This document shows positions 50,425-59,917 of a stretch of DNA of 64,000 nt, one piece after another (position 1 is the first letter of the stretch; each line of letters opens with the position of its first letter). This stretch comes from Planotetraspora silvatica (GTDB lineage Bacteria > Actinomycetota > Actinomycetes > Streptosporangiales > Streptosporangiaceae). The position numbers were made by a program, and so were the translations under genes. The stretch is from contig NZ_BOOQ01000003.1 in assembly GCF_016863315.1 (NCBI RefSeq), positions 62,001-126,000 on the forward strand, read 5' to 3'. The notes beneath the pieces were generated by a model. The model did not search any database, was not told where the DNA came from, and saw nothing but the letters and a program-made list of their open reading frames with translations.

Positions 50425-51708
50425 CTACAGGCTCGCCGCCGCCGCGACCATGGCCCGGGTGATCATCGCGATCTCCTCGGGCCGGCAGGCGTAGGGCGGC
50501 ATGGTGTAGAGCAGGCGCCCGAAGGGCCGGAGCCAGACGTCATGGTCCATCACGACGTCCTGAATTTTCGCAACATCCACTGGTTCGACCGTTTCGATGA
50601 CCCCGATCGCGCCCAGAACCCGGACGTCCTGGACCCCGGGCATGTGCACGGCTTCCGCCAGGCCGTCGAGGAGGGCCGCCTCGATCTGTTTGACCTCTTC
50701 CCGCCAGGGCCGTTCGGCCAGCAACTCGAGAGAGGCGTTCGCCACGGCCGTCGCGAGGGGGTTGCCCATGTAGGTCGGCCCGTGCATCAGGACGCCGATG
50801 CCGTCGGCGACCTCCTTGGTGCTCAGCGTCGCGGCCAGCGTCATGTATCCACCCGTCAGGGCCTTGCCGACGCACATGATGTCCGGCCTGATCCCCGCGT
50901 GGTCACAGCCGAACATCTCACCCGTCCGCCCGAAGCCGGTGGCGATCTCGTCGGCGATCAGCAGGACGCCGTGCTCGTCGGCGAGCTCACGGAGCCGGCG
51001 CAGGTACGCCGGATGGTAGAACCGCATGCCCCCCGCGCCCTGGACCACCGGTTCCACGATGATCGCGGCCAGCTCGTGCGCGTGCGCCGCGACAAGGGCC
51101 TCCAGTTCCCCGAGGTAGGCCGTGTCGGGGCGGGCTTCGACCGCCTCTCCCGGGCGGGAGCCGTACCCCCCTGGAGGGATCGGCGCGAAAACGTGCTGGG
51201 GCAGCAGGCCGGAGAACAGGTGATGCATGCCGTTGACCGGGTCACAGACCGACATCGCCCCGAAGGTGTCGCCGTGGTAGCCGCCGCGGACGGTGAGCAG
51301 CTTCGAACGGCCCGCGCCGCCGGTGGCCGCGGCGTACTGGAAGGCCATCTTGATGGCCACCTCGACGGCCACAGAACCGGAGTCGGCGAGGAACACCCGG
51401 TCCAGCCCCGTCATTCGGGCCAGCGTCCCGGCCAGCCGTACGGCGGGCTCGTGGGTGAGGCCGCCGAACATGACGTGAGCCATGTCGTCGAGCTGGTCGC
51501 GAACGGCCGCGTTGAGCCGGGGGTGGTTGTATCCGTGGATCGCGGCCCACCAGGACGACATGCCGTCGACGAGCTCACGACCGTCGGCCAGGGTCAGCCG
51601 CACGCCCTCCGCCCTGCGGACGGCGTGGACGGGAACGGTGGACGGCACAGCCGCGTACGGGTGCCACACATGATCCTCATCCATCCGAAGGATGTCCCCG
51701 TCGTTCAT
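50425..51708 (-). CDS. bioA: Adenosylmethionine-8-amino-7-oxononanoate aminotransferase
   Basis: 427 residues. It aminates KAPA to DAPA in biotin synthesis using SAM. Key features: HVWHPYA start, [15 protein letters not shown], the substrate-specific [27 protein letters not shown] with the PLP aspartate, the PLP lysine in [10 protein letters not shown], and [14 protein letters not shown]. No bioF, bioD or bioB is adjacent, so the gene is isolated from the rest of the pathway. Repeat array 2 begins 46 bases upstream of its start. Confidence 0.95.
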   Translation of the reverse strand: MNDGDILRMDEDHVWHPYAAVPSTVPVHAVRRAEGVRLTLADGRELVDGMSSWWAAIHGYNHPRLNAAVRDQLDDMAHVMFGGLTHEPAVRLAGTLARMTGLDRVFLADSGSVAVEVAIKMAFQYAAATGGAGRSKLLTVRGGYHGDTFGAMSVCDPVNGMHHLFSGLLPQHVFAPIPPGGYGSRPGEAVEARPDTAYLGELEALVAAHAHELAAIIVEPVVQGAGGMRFYHPAYLRRLRELADEHGVLLIADEIATGFGRTGEMFGCDHAGIRPDIMCVGKALTGGYMTLAATLSTKEVADGIGVLMHGPTYMGNPLATAVANASLELLAERPWREEVKQIEAALLDGLAEAVHMPGVQDVRVLGAIGVIETVEPVDVAKIQDVVMDHDVWLRPFGRLLYTMPPYACRPEEIAMITRAMVAAAASL

Positions 51709-51754
51709 CCCCCCACCCTAGAGGCCCACCCCCAGCAGACCCCCCCACCCTTCG

Positions 51755-52110
51755 GCGTGATCATGCACAGGTTCGTGGAAAGCCCCTCTGAGCTGCCCTT
51801 TCCCCGGGCGTGATCATGCACGGGTTCGGGCGCAGGGCCACTGAACTGGGATTCCCCTATCCGTGATCATGCGCAGGTTCGGACACGGTGCCGTTCACCT
51901 GGGGTTTCTTGCTCCGTGATCATGCAGATCCTCGGAGCGTGCATGATCACGCCTGATGAACGCCCAGGTCGAATCCATTGATCGCGAACTTGCGCATGAT
52001 CACGATGTGCATCACACCTGCTCAACAGCCATGTGACCGAACTCGTGCATGATCACGCCAGGGATTCGGGCTGGTCATCGCCCATCCCACCGAACCTGTG
52101 CATGATCACG
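51755..52110. repeat. Intergenic dyad array 2: four right-pointing and four left-pointing 20-bp boxes
   Basis: Forward boxes (consensus CGTGATCATGCACAGGTTCG) start at 51755, 51809, 51862 and 51915, spaced 54, 53 and 53 bp. Reverse-complement boxes end at 51951, 52004, 52057 and 52110, each 53 bp apart. The central pair gives a perfect 12-bp inverted repeat (CGTGATCATGCA and TGCATGATCACG) with a 13-nt loop. The secondary motif lies about 32 bp into each forward unit (CTGAGCTG 51788, CTGAACTG 51841, TTCACCTG 51894) and at mirrored positions on the right (51965, 52018, 52071). The array lies between the bioA start and the cca stop, a different gene context from array 1. Confidence 0.95.
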
Positions 52111-52122
52111 CGCAAATGGTGG

Positions 52123-53616
52123 TCAGGGGAGGATGCCTTGGGAGTGGGCCCATTTCAGGAGGGCCTCCTTGGCGGCCTCCTTGCCGATCATGCCCTCGTC
52201 CATGCGGATGTCCAGCATGTGCTTGTAGGCCGTACCGATCACCGGACCGGGTGAGAGGCCGAGGATCTCCTGGATCTCGTTGCCGTCGAGCTCCGGCCGG
52301 ATCTTGGCCAGCTCCTCCTCCTCGGCCAGCCGGGAGATGCGTTCCTCCAGCTGGTCGTACGTCTGCGAGAGGGCGGCCGCCTTCCGCTTGTTGCGGGTCG
52401 TGCAGTCGGCTCGGGTCAATTTATGCAGCCGTTCCAGCAGATGTCCGGCATCACGGACGTACCGGCGGACCGCGCTGTCCGTCCACTCGCCTGAGCCGTA
52501 CCCGTGGAACCGCAGATGGAGCTCGACGAGCCGCGAAACGTCGGCCACGACGTCCTTGGGGAATTTGAGCTCGCTCATCCGCTTCTTGGCCATCTGGGCC
52601 CCGACCACCTCGTGGTGATGGAAGGAGACCCGGCCGCCGGGCTCGTTGCGGCGGGTCTTCGGCTTGCCCACGTCGTGCAGGAGCGCGGCCCACCGGAGCA
52701 CCCGGTCGGGGCCGGAGGTCTCCAGCCCCACCGCCTGTTCCAGCACGATCAATGTGTGCTCGTAGACGTCCTTGTGCCGGTGATGCTCGTCGATCTCCAG
52801 CCGAAGCTTGGGCAATTCGGGCAGGACGTGGGCCGCGAGGCCCGTGTCCACCAGCATGGCCAGGCCGTCACGCGGCCCGGCCCCGCAGATCAGCTTGTCC
52901 AGCTCCTCACGGATGCGCTCGGCCGACACGATCTCGATGCGGCCGGCCATCGCCGTCATCGCCTCGACGGCCTTCGGATCCACCGAGAAACCGAGCTGGG
53001 AGGCGAAGCGCGCCGCGCGGAGCATCCGCAGCGGATCGTCGTCGAACGAGTCCTCAGGCGCTCCCGGCGTGCGCAGCACCTTCGCCGCGAGGTCGGGCAG
53101 CCCGCCGAACGGGTCGACGAACTCGTGGCTCGGCACCCGGACCGCCATCGCGTTGACCGCGAAGTCCCGGCGGCGGAGGTCGCCGTCCAGCGTGTCGCCG
53201 TAGGACACCTCGGGTTTGCGCGAGGAGGGGTCGTACGACTCGCTGCGGTATGTGGTGATCTCCAGCTGCCAGCCGCCCTTGCGGACGCCGACCGTGCCGA
53301 AGTCGATCCCGATCGTCCAGACGGCCTCGGCCCAGTCCTTGACTATTTCCAGTACGCGCTCGGGCCTGGCGTCCGTGGTCAGATCGAGGTCATGGCCGAC
53401 ACGGCCGAGCAGGACGTCGCGGACGGAGCCGCCGACGAGGGCCAACTCGTGCCCGCGGGCCGCGAACAGCTCTCCGAGCTCGTCGGCCACCGGGGCAATG
53501 CGCCTGAACAGGTCATCTACGGCTCGCTGCTGGCGGTCGCTCAGATTTGAAACGGACAAGGCTGGGTAGGTCCTTCGGTCACGGAACGATTCTCCCCCGT
53601 CGCATCCTGGTGTCAC
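52123..53616 (-). CDS. cca: CCA tRNA nucleotidyltransferase
   Basis: About 497 residues if started at the GTG at 53616; homology begins near NLSDRQQRAVDDLF, so the first 20-25 residues are doubtful. The class II nucleotidyltransferase head has ALVGGSVRDVLLGRVGHDLD with the metal-binding Asp pair, RRRDFAVNAMA, DDDPLRMLRAARFASQLGF and ERIREEL. A C-terminal HD domain carries HDVGKPKT. It adds or repairs the 3' CCA, which matters because at least one tRNA here (4908) lacks an encoded CCA. A TATCCC box about 8 nt upstream could give a leaderless transcript. Confidence 0.93.
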   Translation of the reverse strand: MTPGCDGGESFRDRRTYPALSVSNLSDRQQRAVDDLFRRIAPVADELGELFAARGHELALVGGSVRDVLLGRVGHDLDLTTDARPERVLEIVKDWAEAVWTIGIDFGTVGVRKGGWQLEITTYRSESYDPSSRKPEVSYGDTLDGDLRRRDFAVNAMAVRVPSHEFVDPFGGLPDLAAKVLRTPGAPEDSFDDDPLRMLRAARFASQLGFSVDPKAVEAMTAMAGRIEIVSAERIREELDKLICGAGPRDGLAMLVDTGLAAHVLPELPKLRLEIDEHHRHKDVYEHTLIVLEQAVGLETSGPDRVLRWAALLHDVGKPKTRRNEPGGRVSFHHHEVVGAQMAKKRMSELKFPKDVVADVSRLVELHLRFHGYGSGEWTDSAVRRYVRDAGHLLERLHKLTRADCTTRNKRKAAALSQTYDQLEERISRLAEEEELAKIRPELDGNEIQEILGLSPGPVIGTAYKHMLDIRMDEGMIGKEAAKEALLKWAHSQGILP

Positions 53617-53692
53617 CTAGGGGGGATACACACCTAGCAATCACCAGGCTACGGTCAGTTCGGGGGCGCTGGACAAAGCAAGGAGCTCAGAG

Positions 53693-54229
53693 ATGAAAGA
53701 CGCTCTCGCGATTCACCGCTGGCTCCTCGCCCATCAGATCCACCATGAGATCGTACGGCTTCCTCGTGCGTTGACATCCTCGCAAGAGCTTCCCGAGGTT
53801 CTCGGGATCGGTGCCGGGACCTGCGTGAGCGTACGGGTGTTCGAGGTCTCGTCCGAGGACGGCCGGGACCCGGTCGCCGTCGTCGGCACCGTCGACACCC
53901 CGCCCAAGGCCAAGGCGGTCGGAGCACTGTTTCGTGCCCGGCGCGTCGTACCCGCCTCCGCGTTCGTAGTGAATTCGGCCACCGACTACGCGGACGGCCT
54001 GGTCTGCCCGCTTCTGCTTCCCGAGCAGCTGACCACCCTCATCGACCAACGCCTCATCGACGGCCTGGATCCGGATGAACCTGTCGTCACAGCCACCGGA
54101 GAGCGGTCCACAGCGCTACGACTACGTGCTTTTCACCTGTTGGACCTGATGGCGGGCAAGCCCGTCGACCTCACGACGCCCAGACGACGCGGCCTGGCGG
54201 GTGTGGCCAGCCCAATGAGTACGGCTTAG
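53693..54229 (+). CDS. YbaK/aminoacyl-tRNA deacylase-domain protein
   Basis: 178 residues; AAGGAG precedes the ATG. The YbaK/ProX fold is suggested by HRWLLAHQIHHEIVRLPRAL with TSSQELPEVLG, VAVVGTVDTPPKAKAVGALF and the C-terminal PLLLPEQLTTLIDQRL. In the family the conserved lysine region (PPKAKAV here) is required for hydrolysis of mischarged tRNA. It is divergent from cca, another tRNA-related gene. Substrate specificity is unknown. Confidence 0.82.
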   Translation: MKDALAIHRWLLAHQIHHEIVRLPRALTSSQELPEVLGIGAGTCVSVRVFEVSSEDGRDPVAVVGTVDTPPKAKAVGALFRARRVVPASAFVVNSATDYADGLVCPLLLPEQLTTLIDQRLIDGLDPDEPVVTATGERSTALRLRAFHLLDLMAGKPVDLTTPRRRGLAGVASPMSTA

Positions 54230-54275
54230 GCCATAGCATTCTGGGCGTGCGCCGAACCCCACTGCAGGCCCGCAC

Positions 54276-56519
54276 ATGATCCGTAAGGCCGCTCTGCTCG
54301 CCCTGCTGACCACTGCCCTGCTCGTCCCCCCGAGCATGGCCGGTACGGCTGTCGCGGCTCCCCGAGGTCTGGGCAAGATCGCTGCTCCCGCGAACCCGCT
54401 CCTGGTGGGGCGGATCACACCTGAGGTGCCGCGCGAGCCGACCATCCCCATTCAGGTCACGGGCACGGTCACGGGCACCCCAATGGCCCCTGTGCGCGTC
54501 CGCATTCACTATTCACCCGGACAGCCGTTCCGAACCCGCGCCGACATGGCGCAATTCGCCACCGGTCAGGGAATCGTCACCACCTCGTACAGCACCAAGG
54601 TGCAGTTCACGACGCTCGATCAGTCGGGGAAGCTGGCGTTCACCTTCAACGTGACGCCACACGAGCTCGGCATGACCCAGATGGGGGTCTACCCGTTCGG
54701 CATCGAGGTGCTCGACGGCAACACGGGCGCGCAGATCGCCATGGATCGCACGTTCCTGACCTACGTGCCCAAGGACCAGCAGCCCCCGAAGATCAAGCTG
54801 GCCGTCGCCCTGCCGCTCGTCGACCGGCCCCACCGCGCCGACGACTCGACCTTCATGGACGACGATCTCCACACGTCGGTCACCTCAGGGCGCCTGTCGA
54901 AGCTGCTCGAACTGGTCCAGAGCACGGGGAAGACCGTGACCTGGTTCCTCGATCCCGCCGTCCTCGATGACGTCCGCCAGTCGTCGGCCGGGCCGTACAC
55001 CGTGGTGAAGGGCGACGAGAACACCCGCAAGGCGCCGGACGCGGCCGCGGCCCAGTGGTTCGAGGCCGTTCGTACGGCTCTCGCCGACAAACCCGTCATG
55101 GCCACGCCGTACGGGGATCCGGACGTCACGGCGCTCGTCCACAACGGGCTCGACGCGCCGGCCGCGGCCGCCATCCAGAGAGGCGCGGCGGCGGCGACGG
55201 CGCAGCTCGGCCGGGAGGTGCCGACGTCCGTCGCATGGCCGTCAGGTGGTGCGGCGGACCGCGACGCGATCGACGAGCTGGCCACGGCCGGGGTGAAGTC
55301 CGTGCTGCTCTCCGGCGACACCCTCCCCCCCGACCCACCCGTCTCCACCACTCCGGACGCCGCGTCGCGCCTGGACACCGTGTCCGGGCCCCTCGCGGCG
55401 CTCGTCTCCGATCCGACGCTGAGCCAGCTCCTCGGTGGTGACGTCTCCGCTCCCGGAAGCGCGCTGCTCGCACGGCAGCGGTTCATCGCCGAGACCGCGA
55501 TGATCGCGTTCGAGCCACCGGGTTCGCAGTCCCAGGGAACGCCCTTGACGGGCGGCCAGACGACCGGGGGTGGCCAAGGGACCGGAGGCGGCCAGACGAG
55601 CGGAGGTGCCCGTACGGCCAGGACGATCGTCGTGGCGCCTCCCGCTGAGCTGTGGAACCCCGACCCCAAGTTCGTGTCGGCGCTTCTCAAGAACGTGTCG
55701 GCGGCTCCGTGGTTGAAGATGACCACGCTCGACTCCGTCAAGCCGACCAAGGCCCAGGTGCACAGGTCCGACCTCGTCTACACCACCCGCGACCGCCAAG
55801 CCGAGCTGGGGAAGTCCTACCTGGCCACGGTACGCAAGCTCAGCGACAAGGCCGACGCGGCGGCCACGGTGACGGAGGAGCACACCCAGCTCTTCCACGA
55901 CGCCATCCTCCGGCTGACCTCGTCGTCATGGCGCGGAGACTCGAAGCGGGCGACCGCCTTCGCCGCGCAGGTGGAGAAGGCGGTCGACACCCGCATCGAC
56001 GATGTGCTGGTGGTCGGCACGGCACGCGCGGTGGCCGGGGCGAACGGCCAGGTGCCGGTCAGCGTCTCCAACAGCCTCGACAAGCCCATCCGGATAAAGA
56101 TCCGGGTCACCTCGGACAATACGTCGAGACTCGGGATCGACGCCCCCGGAGGGGTCTACGAGACCCCCGAGACCACGATCCTCAAGTCGCGTACCCTCCT
56201 CGAGAACGTGCCGGTGACCGTGCCTCAGGGCGGCGGCGAGGCGACCATCGCCATCCAGCTCCTGACGGCCGAGGGCAAGCGTTACGGCGACGCCGTCCAC
56301 GTCACCGTCCGCGCCACCGGCTACACCGGCATCGCGCTGGTCATCGTGGGTGCGGCGCTGACGATCATGCTGGCCGCCGTGGTGATGCGGATCCTTCGCC
56401 GCCGTTCGAGGAAGTCCTTCCCGTTCAGCCCCGCCGAGCCCGCCGGGCCCGAGTCCGTGCCTCCGCCGGGGGGGCCCCAGGCCGTCCCGGCGGACCAGCG
56501 TGAGTCGCCGCCGACATAG
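54276..56519 (+). CDS. DUF6049-family secreted/membrane protein upstream of murJ
   Basis: 747 residues. A signal peptide (MIRKAALLALLTTALLVPPS) leads to a large extracytoplasmic region, then one membrane helix near the end (IALVIVGAALTIMLAAVVM) and a short basic, proline-rich cytoplasmic tail. A glycine/threonine/glutamine-rich linker (GGQTTGGGQGTGGGQT) sits near residue 430. This protein precedes murJ throughout actinobacteria and likely works with it in lipid II export or its control. No enzyme motif is evident. Confidence 0.85.
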   Translation: MIRKAALLALLTTALLVPPSMAGTAVAAPRGLGKIAAPANPLLVGRITPEVPREPTIPIQVTGTVTGTPMAPVRVRIHYSPGQPFRTRADMAQFATGQGIVTTSYSTKVQFTTLDQSGKLAFTFNVTPHELGMTQMGVYPFGIEVLDGNTGAQIAMDRTFLTYVPKDQQPPKIKLAVALPLVDRPHRADDSTFMDDDLHTSVTSGRLSKLLELVQSTGKTVTWFLDPAVLDDVRQSSAGPYTVVKGDENTRKAPDAAAAQWFEAVRTALADKPVMATPYGDPDVTALVHNGLDAPAAAAIQRGAAAATAQLGREVPTSVAWPSGGAADRDAIDELATAGVKSVLLSGDTLPPDPPVSTTPDAASRLDTVSGPLAALVSDPTLSQLLGGDVSAPGSALLARQRFIAETAMIAFEPPGSQSQGTPLTGGQTTGGGQGTGGGQTSGGARTARTIVVAPPAELWNPDPKFVSALLKNVSAAPWLKMTTLDSVKPTKAQVHRSDLVYTTRDRQAELGKSYLATVRKLSDKADAAATVTEEHTQLFHDAILRLTSSSWRGDSKRATAFAAQVEKAVDTRIDDVLVVGTARAVAGANGQVPVSVSNSLDKPIRIKIRVTSDNTSRLGIDAPGGVYETPETTILKSRTLLENVPVTVPQGGGEATIAIQLLTAEGKRYGDAVHVTVRATGYTGIALVIVGAALTIMLAAVVMRILRRRSRKSFPFSPAEPAGPESVPPPGGPQAVPADQRESPPT

Positions 56520-56603
56520 CCTCTGGGAGACTCCGAGGATGGGGCGTCAGGACCCGCCGGCGCACGGACACGGCCGAACGGGCCGCCGAGTTGAAGGAAG
56601 ACT

Positions 56604-58202
56604 ATGAGCAGGATGCTTCGGGCCAGCGCGATCATGGCGGCCGGCACGATGGTGTCCAGGCTGACCGGCTTCCTGCGTACGGCGGTGCTCGCCGCGGCCA
56701 TCGGCACCTTCGCGCTCGGTGACGCGTACAACGCCGCCTACCAGATCCCGTTCATCCTGTTCGACCTGCTGATCGGCGGCGTGCTGAGCAGTGTGATCGT
56801 CCCGATGATCGTCCGCGCGAAGAAGCGGGACGCGGACGGGGGGCAGGCCTTCGAGCAGCGGCTGATGACGCTCGCGATCGTGGTGCTCACCCTGATCGCC
56901 GCCGTCGGCGTGCTCCTCGCACGACCGATCATGGAGCTCTACACGGCGTCCAACTGGTCGTCGTACAAGATCGACGTGGCGAGCACGCTCGCCAGGTTCA
57001 TCCTCCCGCAGATCGCGTTCTTCGGGATCGGCGCCATGGCCGGCGCGATCCTGAACACGCGGGACAGGTTCGCCGCACCCATGTGGGCGCCGGTGCTCAA
57101 CAACCTCGTCGTGATCGGGGTGGCGATCGCCTACCTGGCCGTCGGGTCGTCCGACATCGAGCACGTCACCCACCAGGACCTCACGCTGCTCGGCGTCGGC
57201 ACCACGGCCGGCATCGTGGTCCAGTCGATCGTGCTGGTCATCGCACTGCACCGGGCCGGTTTCCGGTTCCGGCCCCGCCTCGGGCTGCGTGACACGGGAC
57301 TCGGCGAGACCGCCAGGACGGCGGTGTGGACCTTCGCCTACGTCGGCATCACCCAGTTCGGCTTCTGGGTCACCACCAAGCTCGCCACCGGCGCCGGCGA
57401 GCGGGCCCCCGGAGCGGGCAACAGTTCCTACTCCTACGCGTTCCAGCTGTTCCAGTTGCCGTACGGGATCATCGCGGTGTCGGTGATCACGGCGATGCTC
57501 CCCCGGATGAGCCGGTACGTCGCGGACGGGGAGTTCGACGCGGCCCGGACGGAGTTCGGCTCCGGAGTGCGCCTCGTCTCGTCGGTCATCGTCCCGGCCG
57601 GCCTGCTCCTGATGGTCCTGGGCCCCGCCGTCACCACGCTGATCTTCTCGTGGGGCAACATGACCGCGGCCAACGCGCTCTACATCGGCAACGTGCTGCA
57701 GGTCTTCGGGCTGGCGCTCGTGCCGTTCTCGATCTTCCAGCTTCTCCTCCGGGTCTTCTACAGCTTCGGTGACACGAAGACCCCGGCGCTTATTGCTGGA
57801 GTAAATGTCGCAATAAATGCAAGTTTGAGCCTTATTGCGTATTTCACGCTTCCCGCCCGGTACATCGTGATCGGTCTGGCCTTCGCGTTCACGTTGACGT
57901 ACGTGATCGGCAGCGGCATCGCCTGGCTGCTGGCGAGCCGGAGGATCCGCGGTCTCGGCGGCCGGTCTGTGGCGTCGGGGCTTTCCCGAATGTACGTCGC
58001 GGCGATCCCCGCAGCCGTCGTCGCGCTGGCCGTCCTCTGGCTGACCAGGGAGATCACACCGATCACGGCGCTCAGCTCCGCGGTCATCCTCGCGGCAGGC
58101 GGCGGCTTCGGCCTGCTGCTCTACCTGCTGGCCGCGCACCGGATGCGTGTCACCGAGGTGAGCTCCATCATTGGACTCGTTACGAGCCGGGTAGGACGGT
58201 AA
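56604..58202 (+). CDS. murJ: Lipid II flippase
   Basis: 532 residues with about fourteen helices. The MviN/MurJ start ASAIMAAGTMVSRLTGFLRT is diagnostic, as are DAYNAAYQIPFILFDLLIGG with VLSSVIVPM and the helix-7/8 region RTAVWTFAYVGITQFGFW. It moves lipid II across the membrane for peptidoglycan synthesis. AAGGAAG precedes the ATG. In mycobacteria the protein is fused to a C-terminal pseudokinase; here that module is a separate gene 200 bases downstream. A short AT-rich codon patch occurs at 57788-57850. Confidence 0.95.
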   Translation: MSRMLRASAIMAAGTMVSRLTGFLRTAVLAAAIGTFALGDAYNAAYQIPFILFDLLIGGVLSSVIVPMIVRAKKRDADGGQAFEQRLMTLAIVVLTLIAAVGVLLARPIMELYTASNWSSYKIDVASTLARFILPQIAFFGIGAMAGAILNTRDRFAAPMWAPVLNNLVVIGVAIAYLAVGSSDIEHVTHQDLTLLGVGTTAGIVVQSIVLVIALHRAGFRFRPRLGLRDTGLGETARTAVWTFAYVGITQFGFWVTTKLATGAGERAPGAGNSSYSYAFQLFQLPYGIIAVSVITAMLPRMSRYVADGEFDAARTEFGSGVRLVSSVIVPAGLLLMVLGPAVTTLIFSWGNMTAANALYIGNVLQVFGLALVPFSIFQLLLRVFYSFGDTKTPALIAGVNVAINASLSLIAYFTLPARYIVIGLAFAFTLTYVIGSGIAWLLASRRIRGLGGRSVASGLSRMYVAAIPAAVVALAVLWLTREITPITALSSAVILAAGGGFGLLLYLLAAHRMRVTEVSSIIGLVTSRVGR

Positions 58203-58359
58203 GAGTCCTCGAGAGTGACCGAACGGTAGAGGCTTGACCAAAAGTCCGATTCAGACCTCTTCGATCGGGAAGGCGGGCAGGACCGGCACGGCACTAGCAT
58301 GGTGCGCCTAGAGTTCGACCGGCGAGCGGAAGCGGGAAGGCGTGGGCGAAACCACCCGG

Positions 58360-58381
58360 CATCGGCTGATGCATGCCGATG
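58360..58381 (+). repeat. Inverted repeat in the leader of the pseudokinase gene
   Basis: CATCGGC (58360-58366) and GCCGATG (58375-58381) flank TGATGCAT, 22 bases before the ATG at 58404. It could be an RNA hairpin or protein-binding dyad; no regulator is implied. Confidence 0.4.
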
Positions 58382-58403
58382 AGCCGCGGATTGAGGCGGC
58401 CCT

Positions 58404-59909
58404 ATGAGTATGTCCGCAGTCGAACCAGGGACCCGGCTGGCGAATCGTTTCCGGCTGGAGGACAGGGTCACCGAATTCGGCGGTGCGACGCTCTGGAAGG
58501 CCATCGACGAGATCCTCGCCCGGCCGGTCGCCGTCCACACCTTCAGCCCCGAGTTTCCCCGCGTGAACGAGGTGGTGCTGGCCGCGCGCGCGGCCAGCCG
58601 CCTCACCGATCCCCGTCTCACCCAGGTGTTCGACGCGGCCGACCAGGACGGCACCGCCTACGTGGTCAGCGAGTGGGTCAGCGGTGAGTCCCTCCTCGAC
58701 CTGCTGACCAGCCGGCCGATCGAGCCCGAACGCGGCGCGGCGCTGGTGGCCGAGGCCGCCGAGGCGCTCGCCCACGCCCACGCGGCGGGCCTCACGCATC
58801 TCCATCTGACGCCCAGTCGCCTCGTCTGGACGAGTGGCGGCACCGTCAAACTGCTCGGCGTCGCGGTCGACGCTGCGATCCTGGGCCTGTCGAGCGACGA
58901 TCCGGTCCGGGAGGACACCGAGGGGCTGGGACGCCTCCTGTACGCCGCCGTGACCGGCCACTGGCCAGGCGACATGGACTGCGGACTCCCTCCCGCCCCC
59001 CTCGACTACGGACGGCTGTGCACGCCTCGTCAGGTGACCGCGGGCGTCCCGGGCTATCTCGACGCCATCACCTGCCGGGTGCTCCTCCAGGAGCCCCGCC
59101 GGGGCCAGCCGCCGCTGACCACCCCCGCGGAGGTCGCCGAGGCGCTCTCCGAGGTGCCACGGCCCACGCCCGCACCGATCTCCTCCGCGCCACCCTCACT
59201 GAACCTGCGTTCCGAGGCGCCGGACACGATGGACCCGTGGCCGACGCCTTCTCCGCAGCCTCCCGTCCAGGGATCGCAGCACGGTCAGCGCTCACAGACC
59301 GGACCCGCGAGCAAGGTCCTTCTGACCATCATCGTGTTGCTGGTCATGGCCGCCGTCGGCCTCGGCGCGTGGACCGTGGGCAAGAATCTGGGCAACACCC
59401 CGCCGGTGGCTCACAACAGCAGCAGCGGCCCCACGTCCTCCGCACCCTCGGCCAAGCCGGTCACCGTCAAGCCGGTCAGCGCCACGGGCTTCGATCCCCT
59501 GGGTGACGACAAGCAGGAGAACCCCGAGTACGCGGACGCGGCGATCGACGGCAAGTCCTCGACCGACTGGCACACCGACACGTACAAGAGCGCCGAACTG
59601 GGGCGGCTCAAGTCGGGTGTCGGCCTGATCCTCGACATGGGCAAGCCGATTCAGGTCTCCAACATCACCCTCTCGCTGCCGGAGGCCGACGGCGCGAGCG
59701 TGGAACTCAGGGTCGGCGACGCCGCCGATCTGTCCTCGCTCAAGTCCGTGGCCAAGAACGAGAACGCCTCCGGGTCGGTCACCCTCACGCCGAGCAAGGC
59801 GGCGACCGGTCAGTACGTCCTGGTCTGGTTCACGCGACTGCCCTACTTTGATGGGAAGTATCGCGGGACAATTTATGACATACTGGTCCATTCTCCCGCA
59901 TCCGCATAG
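58404..59909 (+). CDS. MurJ-associated pseudokinase with a C-terminal discoidin-like domain
   Basis: 501 residues. The protein-kinase fold is recognisable (LANRFRLEDRVTEFGGATLW, then VVSEWVSGESLLDLL and a C-lobe), but the catalytic residues are missing. The VAIK lysine is replaced (PVAVHTF), HRD-x-KxxN reads HLHLTPSRLVW without the aspartate, and DFG is LLGVAVDA. A membrane helix (SKVLLTIIVLLVMAAVGLGA) precedes an extracellular beta-sandwich (DGKSSTDWHTDTYKS...). By analogy with the pseudokinase part of mycobacterial MviN, it should bind phospho-threonine-reader partners to regulate MurJ. Confidence 0.88.
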   Translation: MSMSAVEPGTRLANRFRLEDRVTEFGGATLWKAIDEILARPVAVHTFSPEFPRVNEVVLAARAASRLTDPRLTQVFDAADQDGTAYVVSEWVSGESLLDLLTSRPIEPERGAALVAEAAEALAHAHAAGLTHLHLTPSRLVWTSGGTVKLLGVAVDAAILGLSSDDPVREDTEGLGRLLYAAVTGHWPGDMDCGLPPAPLDYGRLCTPRQVTAGVPGYLDAITCRVLLQEPRRGQPPLTTPAEVAEALSEVPRPTPAPISSAPPSLNLRSEAPDTMDPWPTPSPQPPVQGSQHGQRSQTGPASKVLLTIIVLLVMAAVGLGAWTVGKNLGNTPPVAHNSSSGPTSSAPSAKPVTVKPVSATGFDPLGDDKQENPEYADAAIDGKSSTDWHTDTYKSAELGRLKSGVGLILDMGKPIQVSNITLSLPEADGASVELRVGDAADLSSLKSVAKNENASGSVTLTPSKAATGQYVLVWFTRLPYFDGKYRGTIYDILVHSPASA

Positions 59910-59917
59910 CAGGGTAT

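Noticed and set aside
58404-59909. Active Ser/Thr protein kinase
   Set aside because: The ATP-binding lysine, the catalytic aspartate and the DFG motif are all replaced.
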